From the NCBI GenBank assembly GCA_028532765.1, contig JAQQAR010000091.1, positions 1 through 64,000 of the forward strand: a DNA stretch of 64,000 nt. The letters run 5' to 3'. A model generated the notes under the pieces. That model did no database searches. It worked only from the letters and a program-made list of their open reading frames with translations, and was not told where the DNA came from. Shown one piece after another: positions 41,319 through 49,672 of this stretch. Positions within the stretch are counted from its first letter, which is position 1, and each line of letters begins with the position of its first letter. A program made the translations under genes and the position numbers. Source of the DNA: Sphaerochaetaceae bacterium. GTDB lineage: Bacteria > Spirochaetota > Spirochaetia > Sphaerochaetales > Sphaerochaetaceae.

Positions 41319-42346
41319 TATCTCTCTCCTTCTGCCAGGAGGTAGTCTGCTGCTGCCTCCAATGCTCGGACCATGCCAGCAGCATCGGCAAGATTCTTCC
41401 CTGCAATGTCAAAGGCAGTTCCATGATCCACACTGGTTCTCAAAAACGGAAGGTTCCAGGTGATTGAGATAGTCTGGTTGAAATCATAGGTCTTTGCAGC
41501 TATATGTCCTTGATCATGATAGAGGGAGATCACTGCCCTATACTTGCCGACCCTTGCTTGGTAGAAGACTGAATCGGCTCCAATGGGACCGGCAACATCC
41601 ACCCCACGGTCTCTGGCTTCCAGGATGGCAGGCTCGATGGCTCGCTCTTCTTCATCACCAAAGAGGCCATGTTCCCCGCAATGCGGATTCAGACCCGCAA
41701 CGGCAAGGCTGAGCTCATTTCTGAATGCGCCACCATGATTCTTCGTTATTGCATCACACTCAAGAATGGTCTTCAGCAATGTCTCCTTTGTCACCGCATC
41801 ACATGCCTGGCGTAATGAGAGATGCCTGCTATGGAAGAATATTTTCAATCCAAGCGTATCGAACATTGTTATTGCACGCTTGGTCCCGCTAAGCGCACTG
41901 AGAATTTCGGTATATCCAATATGGTCTACACCGGCGGCTTTCAAGGCTTCCTTATGAAGTGGTGGTGTTACCAAAGCATGAGCATATCCGCAGCCAACAA
42001 AACGGACCGCCTCCTCCACTGCATGATAGGCAGCACGGCCACACATTGCCTGTATCTCTCCATAGCTGAATCGATGCATATCCAAGATATTCTGGGAGTA
42101 AAGGATATGACGACTGCCGCTTTCGATTGCACGAACCAAGGAATTGTCATCAACAACCACAGCATCAAAATCTGAAGGGATGCCCAGATCAGTAGATACC
42201 TTCTTCAAGAGAGGGACATCGCCTATTACCACCATCCCCATGGAAGGAGGAAGATTTACGCGTTGCATAGCCTTCAGCACAATCTCAGGACCAATCCCTG
42301 CTGGGTCCCCAAGAGGGACAGCCAGATACCATCGTTTTGTTTCCAT
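41318..42346 (-). CDS. pdxA: 4-hydroxythreonine-4-phosphate dehydrogenase family protein
   Basis: 342 aa. LGDPAGIGPEIVLKA near 12, HTHK-like metal ligands in VTPPLHKEA near 130, GLNPHCGEHGLFGDEE near 213-228 and SVDHGTAFDIAGKN near 303 match PdxA. PdxA oxidises 4-phosphohydroxythreonine in vitamin B6 synthesis; PdxA2 relatives act on other phosphorylated acids such as D-threonate 4-phosphate, and no other B6 gene is here to decide. There is no Shine-Dalgarno; a strong promoter ends 6 nt before the ATG. Confidence 0.88.
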   Translation of the reverse strand: METKRWYLAVPLGDPAGIGPEIVLKAMQRVNLPPSMGMVVIGDVPLLKKVSTDLGIPSDFDAVVVDDNSLVRAIESGSRHILYSQNILDMHRFSYGEIQAMCGRAAYHAVEEAVRFVGCGYAHALVTPPLHKEALKAAGVDHIGYTEILSALSGTKRAITMFDTLGLKIFFHSRHLSLRQACDAVTKETLLKTILECDAITKNHGGAFRNELSLAVAGLNPHCGEHGLFGDEEERAIEPAILEARDRGVDVAGPIGADSVFYQARVGKYRAVISLYHDQGHIAAKTYDFNQTISITWNLPFLRTSVDHGTAFDIAGKNLADAAGMVRALEAAADYLLAEGER

Positions 42347-42352
42347 ATTCGC

Positions 42353-42381
42353 ATCATAGCAGTGTGATTCTTACCTGTCCA
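42353..42381 (-). promoter_or_regulatory. Promoter of pdxA, predicted leaderless
   Basis: Minus strand: -35 TGGACA (42381-42376), 17-bp spacer, -10 TATGAT (42358-42353); both boxes match five of six consensus positions. GCGAAT (6 nt) then separates the -10 from the ATG. Confidence 0.65.
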
Positions 42382-42404
42382 TACACACAAACCGATACAA
42401 CCAA

Positions 42405-42433
42405 TTGACAACCTGATTACCTTCTCTTATGTT
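42405..42433 (+). promoter_or_regulatory. Promoter of the hyperacidic protein gene
   Basis: Consensus -35 TTGACA (42405-42410), 17-bp spacer, -10 TATGTT (42428-42433); about 35 nt of leader to the Shine-Dalgarno-led ATG. Confidence 0.6.
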
Positions 42434-42473
42434 GGAGGTGTGGGATTTGAATCTGATTTCAAGGAGTAACGAC

Positions 42474-42761
42474 ATGGCTAAATACCGTGATGAAGAAGAT
42501 GAGCTCGATGATGAGGAAGATCGTTATTTCAGCAGGCTAGAGGATGAGGAAGATGCTTATCTTGCCGATCTATTTGATGCTCCTGAGGTAATTGATTTCG
42601 GTGATGACGATGATGAAATGCTCGATGAGGATGAAGAAGACGACGAATTGCTCGATGATGGGTTCATGGTCGATGGAGATGAGTCCTACGAGGATGAGTT
42701 TTACGACGAAAATGACGATTTCGATGAGACGGACGCATTTGAAGATGATGACTTTATCTAA
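42474..42761 (+). CDS. Hyperacidic protein, 95 aa
   Basis: About half of the residues (51 of 95 by hand count) are Asp or Glu, in runs such as DDDDEMLDEDEEDDE, broken by Phe, Tyr and Leu. Lys and Arg are almost confined to the first 21 residues (MAKYRDEE...). No signal peptide or Cys. AAGGAG lies 7 nt before ATG 42474; the longer frame from 42429 lacks such a site. It has its own promoter and terminator, so it is a real single-gene unit. Possible roles are a nucleic-acid mimic, an ion buffer or a chaperone-like tail protein; none is shown. Confidence 0.82.
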   Translation: MAKYRDEEDELDDEEDRYFSRLEDEEDAYLADLFDAPEVIDFGDDDDEMLDEDEEDDELLDDGFMVDGDESYEDEFYDENDDFDETDAFEDDDFI

Positions 42762-42784
42762 TCCAGATTGACCCTGAAAAATCC

Positions 42785-42814
42785 CTCCCCGGACTCCCCG
42801 GGGAGTTTCTTTTT
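42785..42814 (+). terminator. Terminator after the hyperacidic gene
   Basis: CTCCCCGG / CCGGGGAG stem with a 5-nt loop, then TTTCTTTTT. Confidence 0.92.
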
Positions 42815-42855
42815 ACTTCATTACAAAAAAAGTTCATGTTTCTACGTATAGATAC

Positions 42856-42884
42856 TTGCACTCTTCTGAGTTTCTATATATAGT
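42856..42884 (+). promoter_or_regulatory. Promoter of the first TrpX-like gene
   Basis: -35 TTGCAC (42856-42861), 17-bp spacer, -10 TATAGT (42879-42884); about 20 nt to the GAGGAG Shine-Dalgarno. No T-box or other tryptophan-responsive leader is visible. Confidence 0.6.
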
Positions 42885-42909
42885 AACGTCATCACAGAGG
42901 AGATTGACC

Positions 42910-43923
42910 ATGAAAAGAATAAGTATCCTGCTTTTAACGTTCTTGCTTATCGGAACCCACCTGATCGCACAACCTGCCACTGAAACAGATCCGGCAGTAG
43001 GGACAGAGAAAACCTATACCATCGGTATTTCCAAATTGGTCAGTCACCCTGCCCTCGATGCAATTGAACAGGGAATCATGGATCATCTTGAGGCAAGTGA
43101 ATTCTCTGCAACGTTTGATAACCAGAACTGCAACGGTGAAATTGCCACAGCAATTGCTATTGCCCAGAAATTCAAGAGTGACAACAAGGATATCGTGGTT
43201 GGTATCGCTACCCCGGCGGCTCAGGCACTTGCCCAGATAATCAAGGATAAGCCAGTGGTATTCGGGGCAATCACCGACCCTCTGGCAGCAGGATTGGTCG
43301 TTGACTATACGAAGACTGAAGAGACGAATATTGCCGGAGTCTCTGACCTGAACCCTCTTGAGTTGCAACTGGAGACCTATTTTTCCATTGTCAAACCAAA
43401 GACCTTGGGAATGATCTATACCAGCAGCGAAGCCAATGGTGTGGTGCAGATGGAGATGTCCAGAGAAATCAGCGAAGCAAATGGAGTCAAATTCGTAGCA
43501 GCAGCAATCAGCAACTCAAGCGAGGTAAAGATGGCTGCCCAATCCATCATCGATCGCGTGGATGCAATGTACGTGGCAATCGACAACACCGTTGTCAGTG
43601 CCATTCCAAGCGTAAGTGAGGTATGCATGAAGGCAGGAGTACCGCTCTTCAACACTGACACCACCAGCAGTGAGAATATCGATTTCCTGATGAGCTGGGG
43701 GTTCAACTACTACACCGTTGGAGTAGAGACAGGAAAAGTGGTTGAGCGAATCATTCGGGGCGAAAATCCCAAGGATATCGGATCCATTTTCTTCGAGGAT
43801 CCAGCCCAATTTGAACTATGGTTCAATCTCGATACCGCTGATACACTTGGTATCACCATCGACGAGTCGTTGCTCGCCAATGCAAAGGTGATCATCAAGG
43901 ACGGAAAGAAGCAGTTACAATAA
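42910..43923 (+). CDS. ABC substrate-binding protein, TrpX-like (paralogue 1)
   Basis: 337 aa of the COG2984 (ABC_sub_bind) family. Signal peptide with cleavage near LIAQPA, no lipobox. The body starts YTIGISKLVSHPALDA and includes VGIATPAAQALAQ near 102 and AAISNSSEVKMAAQSIIDRVDA near 200. Family members import tryptophan or other small amino-acid-like ligands; TrpXYZ is known from Treponema and streptococci. Start at 42910 (GAGGAG upstream). Followed by its own terminator and then a paralogue. Confidence 0.88.
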   Translation: MKRISILLLTFLLIGTHLIAQPATETDPAVGTEKTYTIGISKLVSHPALDAIEQGIMDHLEASEFSATFDNQNCNGEIATAIAIAQKFKSDNKDIVVGIATPAAQALAQIIKDKPVVFGAITDPLAAGLVVDYTKTEETNIAGVSDLNPLELQLETYFSIVKPKTLGMIYTSSEANGVVQMEMSREISEANGVKFVAAAISNSSEVKMAAQSIIDRVDAMYVAIDNTVVSAIPSVSEVCMKAGVPLFNTDTTSSENIDFLMSWGFNYYTVGVETGKVVERIIRGENPKDIGSIFFEDPAQFELWFNLDTADTLGITIDESLLANAKVIIKDGKKQLQ

Positions 43924-43947
43924 TGACGTAGATTCTCCTTGTAGTGT

Positions 43948-43979
43948 GAACCTGCCTCTTCGGGGGCAGGTTCCTTTTT
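43948..43979 (+). terminator. Terminator after TrpX-like paralogue 1
   Basis: GAACCTGCC / GGCAGGTTC 9-bp stem, then CTTTTTA. It separates the two binding-protein genes, so paralogue 2 needs its own promoter or read-through. Confidence 0.9.
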
Positions 43980-43980
43980 A

Positions 43981-44060
43981 TGGGTAAATCCAGATAACGC
44001 TTGTATATTATATGAATTATTATTCATTATTTTGTATATTCGGATTTACAAATCCAGAAA
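43981..44060 (+). promoter_or_regulatory. AT-rich promoter region of TrpX-like paralogue 2, with inverted repeat
   Basis: A very AT-rich block (44000-44040) with several possible -10 boxes is flanked by GTAAATCC (left, near 43984) and GGATTTAC (right, near 44040), an inverted pair about 50 bp apart. This could be a looping or bipartite operator. I cannot choose one promoter. Confidence 0.35.
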
Positions 44061-44112
44061 TTCCAGCTATAGTTTTGCAAACGAAAAGGATTATCCGCTT
44101 GGAGGAATGATT

Positions 44113-45114
44113 ATGAAAAAACTACAGCGTCCGATGCTCATCGCTCTCTCTCTGCTGCTCTGTGTTGCACTTCCACTCTTCAGTGCTGGCCAGGCAGAAC
44201 AAACCGGCCCACAACCGTACAAAATCGGTATTTCCAAATTGGTCACCCATGCAGCACTCGATGCAGCTGAACAGGGTATGATGGATCACCTGGCAACAAC
44301 TGATCTTCTGGTGACCTATGATCATCAGAATGCAAACGGTGATATTTCAACCGCTTCCTCCATTGCCCAGAAATTCAAGAGCGACAAGGTGGATGTGGCC
44401 GTCGGTATTGCGACCCCTGCCGCCCAGGCACTTGCCCAGGTGTTTAATGAAAACTCCGGCACCCCGGTAGTATTCAGCGCTGTCACCGATTCAAGTGAAG
44501 CCGGCCTTGTGGCAGCAAACATTGCCGGAGTATCTGACAAGAACCCGGTCGAAGAACAGATCAAACTCCTGATCGACATCACTGGTGCAAAGACCATCGG
44601 TAATGTCTACGCTTCAGGTGAAGCCAATGGTGTCCTGCTCATGGAGATGGCAAAGGCCGCTTGTGAAAAGTATGGTGTTGGATTTGTTTCCGCTGCCATC
44701 TCAAACTCCAGCGAAGTTAAAATGGCTACTCAGTCAATCATTGACCGTGTTGATGCGCTCTATATCGCCACTGACAACACAGTCATCAGTGCCATCGCCT
44801 CGGTTGACGATGTTGCGAAGAAGGCCGGAAAGGCACTCTTCAGTGCTGATGCAAGCGGTATCGATGGTCTGAATGTCCTGGTCAGTCTTGGCTTTGATTA
44901 CTACAACATCGGTGTTGAAACAGGCAAGATTGTTGAACAGATTCTCAGAGGCACTGAAGCCGGGGACATCGGAACAGTCTATATCACTGATCCCACAAAA
45001 TTCCAGCTGTGGTTCAATCTTGATGCAGCGGACGAGCTTGGGTATACTATTTCGCAGGATCTGCAAGATGCAGCAGCAGTGCTCATTAAGGATGGTGTGA
45101 AAATTACCCAGTAA
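44113..45114 (+). CDS. ABC substrate-binding protein, TrpX-like (paralogue 2)
   Basis: 333 aa, clearly homologous to the preceding gene along its length (shared KIGISKLV, VGIATPAAQALAQ, AISNSSEVKMA, QSIIDRVDA). Signal peptide LLCVALPLFSAGQA without lipobox. Start at 44113 after GGAGG; the frame extends up to 44032 but into the promoter region. Directly followed by a strong stem-loop, then permease and ATPase, so this copy is the operon-linked one. Confidence 0.88.
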   Translation: MKKLQRPMLIALSLLLCVALPLFSAGQAEQTGPQPYKIGISKLVTHAALDAAEQGMMDHLATTDLLVTYDHQNANGDISTASSIAQKFKSDKVDVAVGIATPAAQALAQVFNENSGTPVVFSAVTDSSEAGLVAANIAGVSDKNPVEEQIKLLIDITGAKTIGNVYASGEANGVLLMEMAKAACEKYGVGFVSAAISNSSEVKMATQSIIDRVDALYIATDNTVISAIASVDDVAKKAGKALFSADASGIDGLNVLVSLGFDYYNIGVETGKIVEQILRGTEAGDIGTVYITDPTKFQLWFNLDAADELGYTISQDLQDAAAVLIKDGVKITQ

Positions 45115-45130
45115 TTGGGTCAATTGCAAT

Positions 45131-45164
45131 CCCGCCGGAACTGTATTGAGCCGGCGGGTTTTTT
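45131..45164 (+). terminator. Intra-operon terminator/attenuator
   Basis: CCCGCCGG / CCGGCGGG perfect stem, 12-nt loop, then TTTTTT. It stands between binding protein 2 and its permease, a usual place for partial termination that yields more binding protein than membrane parts. Confidence 0.9.
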
Positions 45165-45182
45165 CTGTGTAAGGGGTAATAC

Positions 45183-46136
45183 ATGCTTGAAGGAATTTTT
45201 GTAGATGGCCTGATCTTTTCACTCATGGTCATTGGAATCTTAATCTCATATCGGATTCTCGATATTGCCGATCTTACCTGCGATGGATCGGTCGCTACCG
45301 GTGCAGCAGTTGCCACCATGGCCATTGTAGCCGGCCTTCCCATCTTTGTTGCACTGTTGCTTTCATTCTTCGCAGGAGTGCTTGCCGGCATGGTTACCGC
45401 CGCCATACACAATAAACTGAAAATTCCTGGCTTGCTTGCAGGTATTCTTACCATGACCATGCTCTACTCAATCAACTTGAGAATTCTGGGGAACAAGGCC
45501 AATGTCCCCTTGCTTCGTGTAGAGACCTTGTACTCCAAGCTCCCTGAGGCATTCCAGTTCCTTCCGCCTGAATGGGCCAGTCTGGTGGGAACCTTGCTGG
45601 TGGTACTCTTTGTAAAGGTGCTCATTGATATATTCTTCCGTACCGACCTTGGTGTTTCTCTCGGTGCAATGGGAGGAAACGAGCAAATGGTAATCAGCCA
45701 AGGCATTAATCCCGAGGTATTGAAGTTGATCGGCCTTGGGCTCTCCAATGGTTTGATCGCTCTCTCTGGTGGACTGCTCGCCCAGTACCAAGGCTTTGCT
45801 GATGCAAACCTGGGAATCGGCATGGTCGTCCAGGGACTGGCAGCTATCATGTTGGGCGAGTTCCTCTTCTCTACCAACCGAATATCACTGCTTACACTGC
45901 GCGCCATCTTTGGAGCCATCATCTATAAGGCACTGATGTTCTTCGGCAGAAAGTACGGGTACTTGGTCAACATCACCCCAAACGATTTCAAACTGCTCAC
46001 AGGTATATTGGTCATCGTCAGCTTGTTTATTGCACAGACACGCAGTGCTGCGAGCTCTGCTGGGGCAAAAAAGAAAGCCATCGCACGCTCCCAGGCAAAA
46101 ACCATGAGCGACAAGGAGGATGCAACCAATGCTTGA
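45183..46136 (+). CDS. ABC transporter permease, TrpY-like
   Basis: 317 aa, about eight to nine membrane segments, COG4120 type related to BPD_transp_2 permeases. DIADLTCDGSVATGAAV near 27 and the coupling region GANG-like MGGNEQMVISQGIN near 160 fit. The C-terminal tail is basic (KKKAIARSQAK). Overlaps the ATPase start by 8 bp, so the two are translationally coupled. Confidence 0.9.
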   Translation: MLEGIFVDGLIFSLMVIGILISYRILDIADLTCDGSVATGAAVATMAIVAGLPIFVALLLSFFAGVLAGMVTAAIHNKLKIPGLLAGILTMTMLYSINLRILGNKANVPLLRVETLYSKLPEAFQFLPPEWASLVGTLLVVLFVKVLIDIFFRTDLGVSLGAMGGNEQMVISQGINPEVLKLIGLGLSNGLIALSGGLLAQYQGFADANLGIGMVVQGLAAIMLGEFLFSTNRISLLTLRAIFGAIIYKALMFFGRKYGYLVNITPNDFKLLTGILVIVSLFIAQTRSAASSAGAKKKAIARSQAKTMSDKEDATNA

Positions 46137-46917
46137 TCTGAGTAATATTACCAAAGTCTTCTATCCCGGTACTGTCAATGAAAAGACAGCCTTGGAAAAC
46201 ATAAACCTCCATGTAAATAAAGGGGATATCATCTGTGTCATTGGCTCAAACGGCAGTGGCAAATCCACGCTTTTCAATCTCATCAGCGGTACCTACCCCG
46301 TCACCAATGGAAAGATCATTTTTGATGAGGTGGATATCACCAGTAGCCCCGAGTATCGCAGGGCAATGACCATAGGTCGAATTTTCCAGGACCCAACCAA
46401 GGGAACTGCTGCAAATATGTCCATTGAGGACAATATGATTACAGCCATGACAAAGGGAATGAAGGGCCTGCGTATAAGCCTGAATAATGAGAAGAGGCAA
46501 GTATTCAGAGAGCTACTCAAGCCCATTGGTCTGGAGAACAGGCTCAAGGACAACGTTGGACTGCTCAGTGGGGGACAGAGACAGGCACTCACCTTGTTGA
46601 TGACGGTTATGAGCAAACCCAAGATGCTCTTGCTTGATGAGCATACTGCCGCCCTTGACCCAAGGAATGCACAGATTGTCATGGACCTGACCGAGCGGTA
46701 CATCAAGGAGTACCAACTCACTGCCCTGATGGTCACGCATAATATGCAGTTTGCCATTGACTTCGGTAACCGTCTGATCATGATGGATGAAGGGTCCATC
46801 ATCCTCGATGTTGCCGGCGAACAGAAGGCAAGCCTTACCGTGGAAGAGCTGGTACGCAGGTTCAAGAACCTACGCAAGAAAAACTTTGACAATGACGAAG
46901 GACTGCTTACCGATTAA
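46129..46917 (+). CDS. ABC transporter ATP-binding protein, TrpZ-like
   Basis: 262 aa. Walker A GSNGSGKST near 40-48, Q-loop FQDPTKG near 86, signature LSGGQRQAL near 145, Walker B MLLLDEHTAALDP near 165 and H-loop VTHNMQ near 205. DEHTAALDP is characteristic of this subfamily. Start at the ATG at 46129 (AAGGAGG 9 nt upstream); an ATG at 46120 overlaps the Shine-Dalgarno. Completes the TrpXYZ-like importer. Confidence 0.92.
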   Translation: MLDLSNITKVFYPGTVNEKTALENINLHVNKGDIICVIGSNGSGKSTLFNLISGTYPVTNGKIIFDEVDITSSPEYRRAMTIGRIFQDPTKGTAANMSIEDNMITAMTKGMKGLRISLNNEKRQVFRELLKPIGLENRLKDNVGLLSGGQRQALTLLMTVMSKPKMLLLDEHTAALDPRNAQIVMDLTERYIKEYQLTALMVTHNMQFAIDFGNRLIMMDEGSIILDVAGEQKASLTVEELVRRFKNLRKKNFDNDEGLLTD

Positions 46918-46967
46918 CTGGTTGTCAGCGTTGCCCTCACCAAGAGAGAGGGGCAAGAGGTAGTATA

Positions 46968-48329
46968 GTGAAACCCACCATTCAGGATACGGCGTTGGAA
47001 CCTATGTTCTCCCGCCGTTTCCTGTATACTCTTATTATTCCTCTTATCATCGAGCAAGTACTTATGGTCTCCATCGGTATGGCTGATACAGTCATGATTG
47101 CATCGGCCGGAGAAAGCGCTGTAAGTGCCATCAGCTTGGTGGATTCGATCACCATTTTGATTGTCCAGCTCTTTGCAGCCTTCGCCACCGGTGGAGCAGT
47201 GGTTGCAAGCCAATACCTGGGAAACAGGGATAATGCATCGGCCAATGCTGCAGCCAAGCAACTGATATTGCTCTCTCTGCTTGTTTCGATCTCTCTCCTC
47301 ATACTCTGCATGCCGTTTAGGAGGCAGATTATCAACTTTATCTTTGGATCGATTGAAACATCGGTTCTCGAGGGTGGAGCAACCTACTTCATCTATATTC
47401 TTCTCTCCCTACCCTTTCTCGCTGCATATAACGCATCGGCGGCCTTGTTCCGTTCCATGGGGAACAGCAAGATCTCACTGTGGGTGAGCTTGGTCATGAA
47501 TCTGGTGAATGTCGCAGGAAACGCCTACTTCATCTTTGCCTTGCATCTGGGTGTAATAGGGGCAGGCCTAGGAACACTGCTCAGTCGTATCATTGGTAGT
47601 GCAATCATCCTTGCATTACTGACAAATCCAACCAATCAGATTTCAGTGAGAAACTATCGCCATTGGTCCCTGCGCTGGGATATGATCAAACGAATCCTAC
47701 ATATCGGTATCCCCAATGGGATTGAGGGTTCCGTTTTCCAGATTGGGAAACTACTGGTGCAAGGGTTCATTGCTGCCTTCGGTACAGCATCCATTGCAGC
47801 CAATGCCATTGCAAACTCAGTCGCCTCCTTCGTCAATATCCCTGGAGGGGCAATCGGTTTGGCCTCGATCACCGTTATCGGACAGGCAGTCGGGGCAAAG
47901 CGTCCAGACCAGGCGGTCTTCTACGGCAAGAGGCTGCTCCTTGCTGCATATATCGCCATGATCATTGTGGCAATCCCTGTCTTCATTTACGCTCCCAAAA
48001 TCGTTCTGATCTTCAATCTATCAGCTGAGGCGACTGAACTTGCATCAAACGTTATTCGCTCAGCCATGATCTTCAGCTCCATTCTCTGGCCAACAGCATT
48101 CTCCCTGCCTAATTTCCTGCGGGCCGCAGGAGATGCCAAGTTTACCATGGTTGTATCAATGGTGAGTATGTGGGCAAGCAGGGTTGGAATGAGCTACCTT
48201 CTGGCAATACTCTTTGGCTGGGGCATCTACGGGGTATGGTTTGGCATGTATATTGACTGGATCATAAGAAGCATCTGCTTCATCACCCGGTTTGCCCGTG
48301 GGAAATGGAAGACCAAGCGAGTAATCTAG
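46968..48329 (+). CDS. MATE-family efflux transporter
   Basis: 453 aa, twelve predicted membrane segments. The N-terminal PLIIEQVLMVSIGMADTVMI and GGAVVASQYLGNRD near 85 are MATE signatures; the second half repeats the pattern (GIPNGIEGSVFQIGKLL). Drug or metabolite exporter driven by Na+ or H+. GTG start with GAGGT 6 nt upstream. It follows the TrpZ-like gene by 50 nt without a terminator, so it could be co-transcribed. Confidence 0.92.
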   Translation: MKPTIQDTALEPMFSRRFLYTLIIPLIIEQVLMVSIGMADTVMIASAGESAVSAISLVDSITILIVQLFAAFATGGAVVASQYLGNRDNASANAAAKQLILLSLLVSISLLILCMPFRRQIINFIFGSIETSVLEGGATYFIYILLSLPFLAAYNASAALFRSMGNSKISLWVSLVMNLVNVAGNAYFIFALHLGVIGAGLGTLLSRIIGSAIILALLTNPTNQISVRNYRHWSLRWDMIKRILHIGIPNGIEGSVFQIGKLLVQGFIAAFGTASIAANAIANSVASFVNIPGGAIGLASITVIGQAVGAKRPDQAVFYGKRLLLAAYIAMIIVAIPVFIYAPKIVLIFNLSAEATELASNVIRSAMIFSSILWPTAFSLPNFLRAAGDAKFTMVVSMVSMWASRVGMSYLLAILFGWGIYGVWFGMYIDWIIRSICFITRFARGKWKTKRVI

Positions 48330-48380
48330 AACCGCATCTGCAAATGTTTTAAAAAACTTTGTTTACAGAACATCTTTCCC

Positions 48381-48408
48381 TTTACAAATACAAAAAAGGT
48401 ATTATCAT
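48381..48408 (+). promoter_or_regulatory. Promoter of the sugar-importer operon
   Basis: -35 TTTACA (48381-48386), 16-bp spacer, -10 TATCAT (48403-48408), with a leader of about 120 nt. The region 48330-48537 holds no gene. Confidence 0.45.
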
Positions 48409-48419
48409 GATACTTGAAC

Positions 48420-48431
48420 GTGCCCGGGCAC
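48420..48431. promoter_or_regulatory. Candidate LacI-family operator
   Basis: Perfect 12-bp palindrome GTGCCCGGGCAC with the central CG typical of LacI-family sites, just downstream of the predicted transcription start of the sugar operon. The LacI gene at 52448 ends the same cluster and is the obvious candidate regulator. Confidence 0.5.
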
Positions 48432-48537
48432 TACGCAGGAAATGATATATTTTGCTTGATTACCCCTGCTCTAGTACTACGTATACCCTCCACAGCTTAT
48501 GCATATCACTGGAGAAATCCAGATAAAGGAGTTGTAT

Positions 48538-49617
48538 ATGAAAAAGTGTGTCAGTGTGCTCATGATTGTGTTGCTGGTTGCAACATCTCTCTTCGCCGCC
48601 GGAACAAAAGAACAAAGCGGAGCCGCCAAAATTGGTGTCTCAATGCCCACCCAGAGCCTTCAACGCTGGAACCAGGATGGTGCCAACATGAAGCAGCAAC
48701 TCGAAGCCGCAGGCTACCAGGTTGATCTGCAGTATGCAGGGGATAATGATATCCCTACCCAAGTAGCACAACTCGAGAACATGATTGTCACTGGATGTGA
48801 TGTACTCGTTATCGCCTCCATTGATGGTTCGGCTCTCACTGAGGTGCTCAAGCAAGCTAAGGAAAATGACATCGAAGTCATCGCCTATGACCGCTTGATT
48901 ATGAACAGTGATGCAGTCACCTACTACGCAACCTTTGATAATTTCAAGGTTGGAACAATCCAGGGTGAGTTCATTCGTGATGCTCTTAAGCTGGACAGCA
49001 CAAAAGGCCCCTACTACATTGAACTGTTCACCGGTTCCCCTGATGACAACAACATCAATTTCTTCTTTGGTGGTGCCATGTCAATTCTGGAGCCATACAT
49101 CAAGGGCGGAAAGCTTGTCGTTCCTTCCGGACAGACCGAAAAGGCTCAGGTGGCAACACTGAACTGGTCAACTGAGGAAGCCCAGAAGCGCATGGAGAAC
49201 CTCATTACTGCAAACGGATACGGCCCGAACGGGAAACGCCTGGATGCAGTCTATTCCTCCAATGACTCAGTAGCCAACGGAATCACCAATGCCTTGGTAG
49301 CAGCAGGCTACACCAAGGACAACTTCCCGATCATCACTGGTCAGGATTGTGACAAGCCAGCAGTCAAGAATATGTTGCAGGGCTTACAGGCTATGTCCAT
49401 TTTCAAGGACACCCGCACCTTGGCTAGCAAGGTTGTGGAAATGGTCAATGCCATCGTAAAGGGTGAGGAAGTCGATGTGAATGACACCACCACCTACGAC
49501 AACGGTACTGGCGTCATCCCGTCCTACCTCTGTGAGCCTGTGTTTGCAACGGTGGACAACTACAAGGAACTGCTGATCGACAGCGGATACTATACCGAAG
49601 CCGACATTCAGGTCTGA
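48538..49617 (+). CDS. Sugar ABC transporter substrate-binding protein, ChvE-like
   Basis: 359 aa Peripla_BP_4 type. Signal peptide VATSLFAAGTKEQ without a clear lipobox; body starts KIGVSMPTQSLQRWNQDG, followed by IASIDGSALTEVL near 97, AYDRLIMNSDAVTYY near 114 (ligand-binding Asp-Arg) and GQDCDKPAVKNM near 266. ChvE proteins bind arabinose, galactose, glucose or xylose. AAGGAG lies 6 nt before the ATG. First gene of ChvE-GguA-GguB-LacI. Confidence 0.92.
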   Translation: MKKCVSVLMIVLLVATSLFAAGTKEQSGAAKIGVSMPTQSLQRWNQDGANMKQQLEAAGYQVDLQYAGDNDIPTQVAQLENMIVTGCDVLVIASIDGSALTEVLKQAKENDIEVIAYDRLIMNSDAVTYYATFDNFKVGTIQGEFIRDALKLDSTKGPYYIELFTGSPDDNNINFFFGGAMSILEPYIKGGKLVVPSGQTEKAQVATLNWSTEEAQKRMENLITANGYGPNGKRLDAVYSSNDSVANGITNALVAAGYTKDNFPIITGQDCDKPAVKNMLQGLQAMSIFKDTRTLASKVVEMVNAIVKGEEVDVNDTTTYDNGTGVIPSYLCEPVFATVDNYKELLIDSGYYTEADIQV

Positions 49618-49632
49618 CCTTTTTCTGAAAGA

Positions 49633-49656
49633 GGCGGGCAGCAGCTGTTGCCCGCC
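49633..49656 (+). terminator. Stem-loop between binding protein and ATPase genes
   Basis: Perfect 8-bp stem GGCGGGCA / TGCCCGCC with an 8-nt loop; the following TTCTTGG is a poor T-run. More likely an mRNA-stabilising or partial terminator than a full stop. Confidence 0.7.
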
Positions 49657-49672
49657 TTCTTGGAGGATAATT

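Noticed and set aside
42770-42909. T-box or trp leader before the TrpX-like gene
   Set aside because: The gap is short, holds the terminator of the previous gene and a simple promoter; no specifier hairpin or leader peptide seen.
42910-45114. Tandem binding-protein genes as an assembly duplication
   Set aside because: The copies differ throughout and have different flanking terminators, so they are true paralogues.
43981-48530. Repeated AAATCCAGATAA at about 43985 and 48515
   Set aside because: Only two copies in different contexts (one far upstream, one at the Shine-Dalgarno); not enough to call a shared regulatory site.
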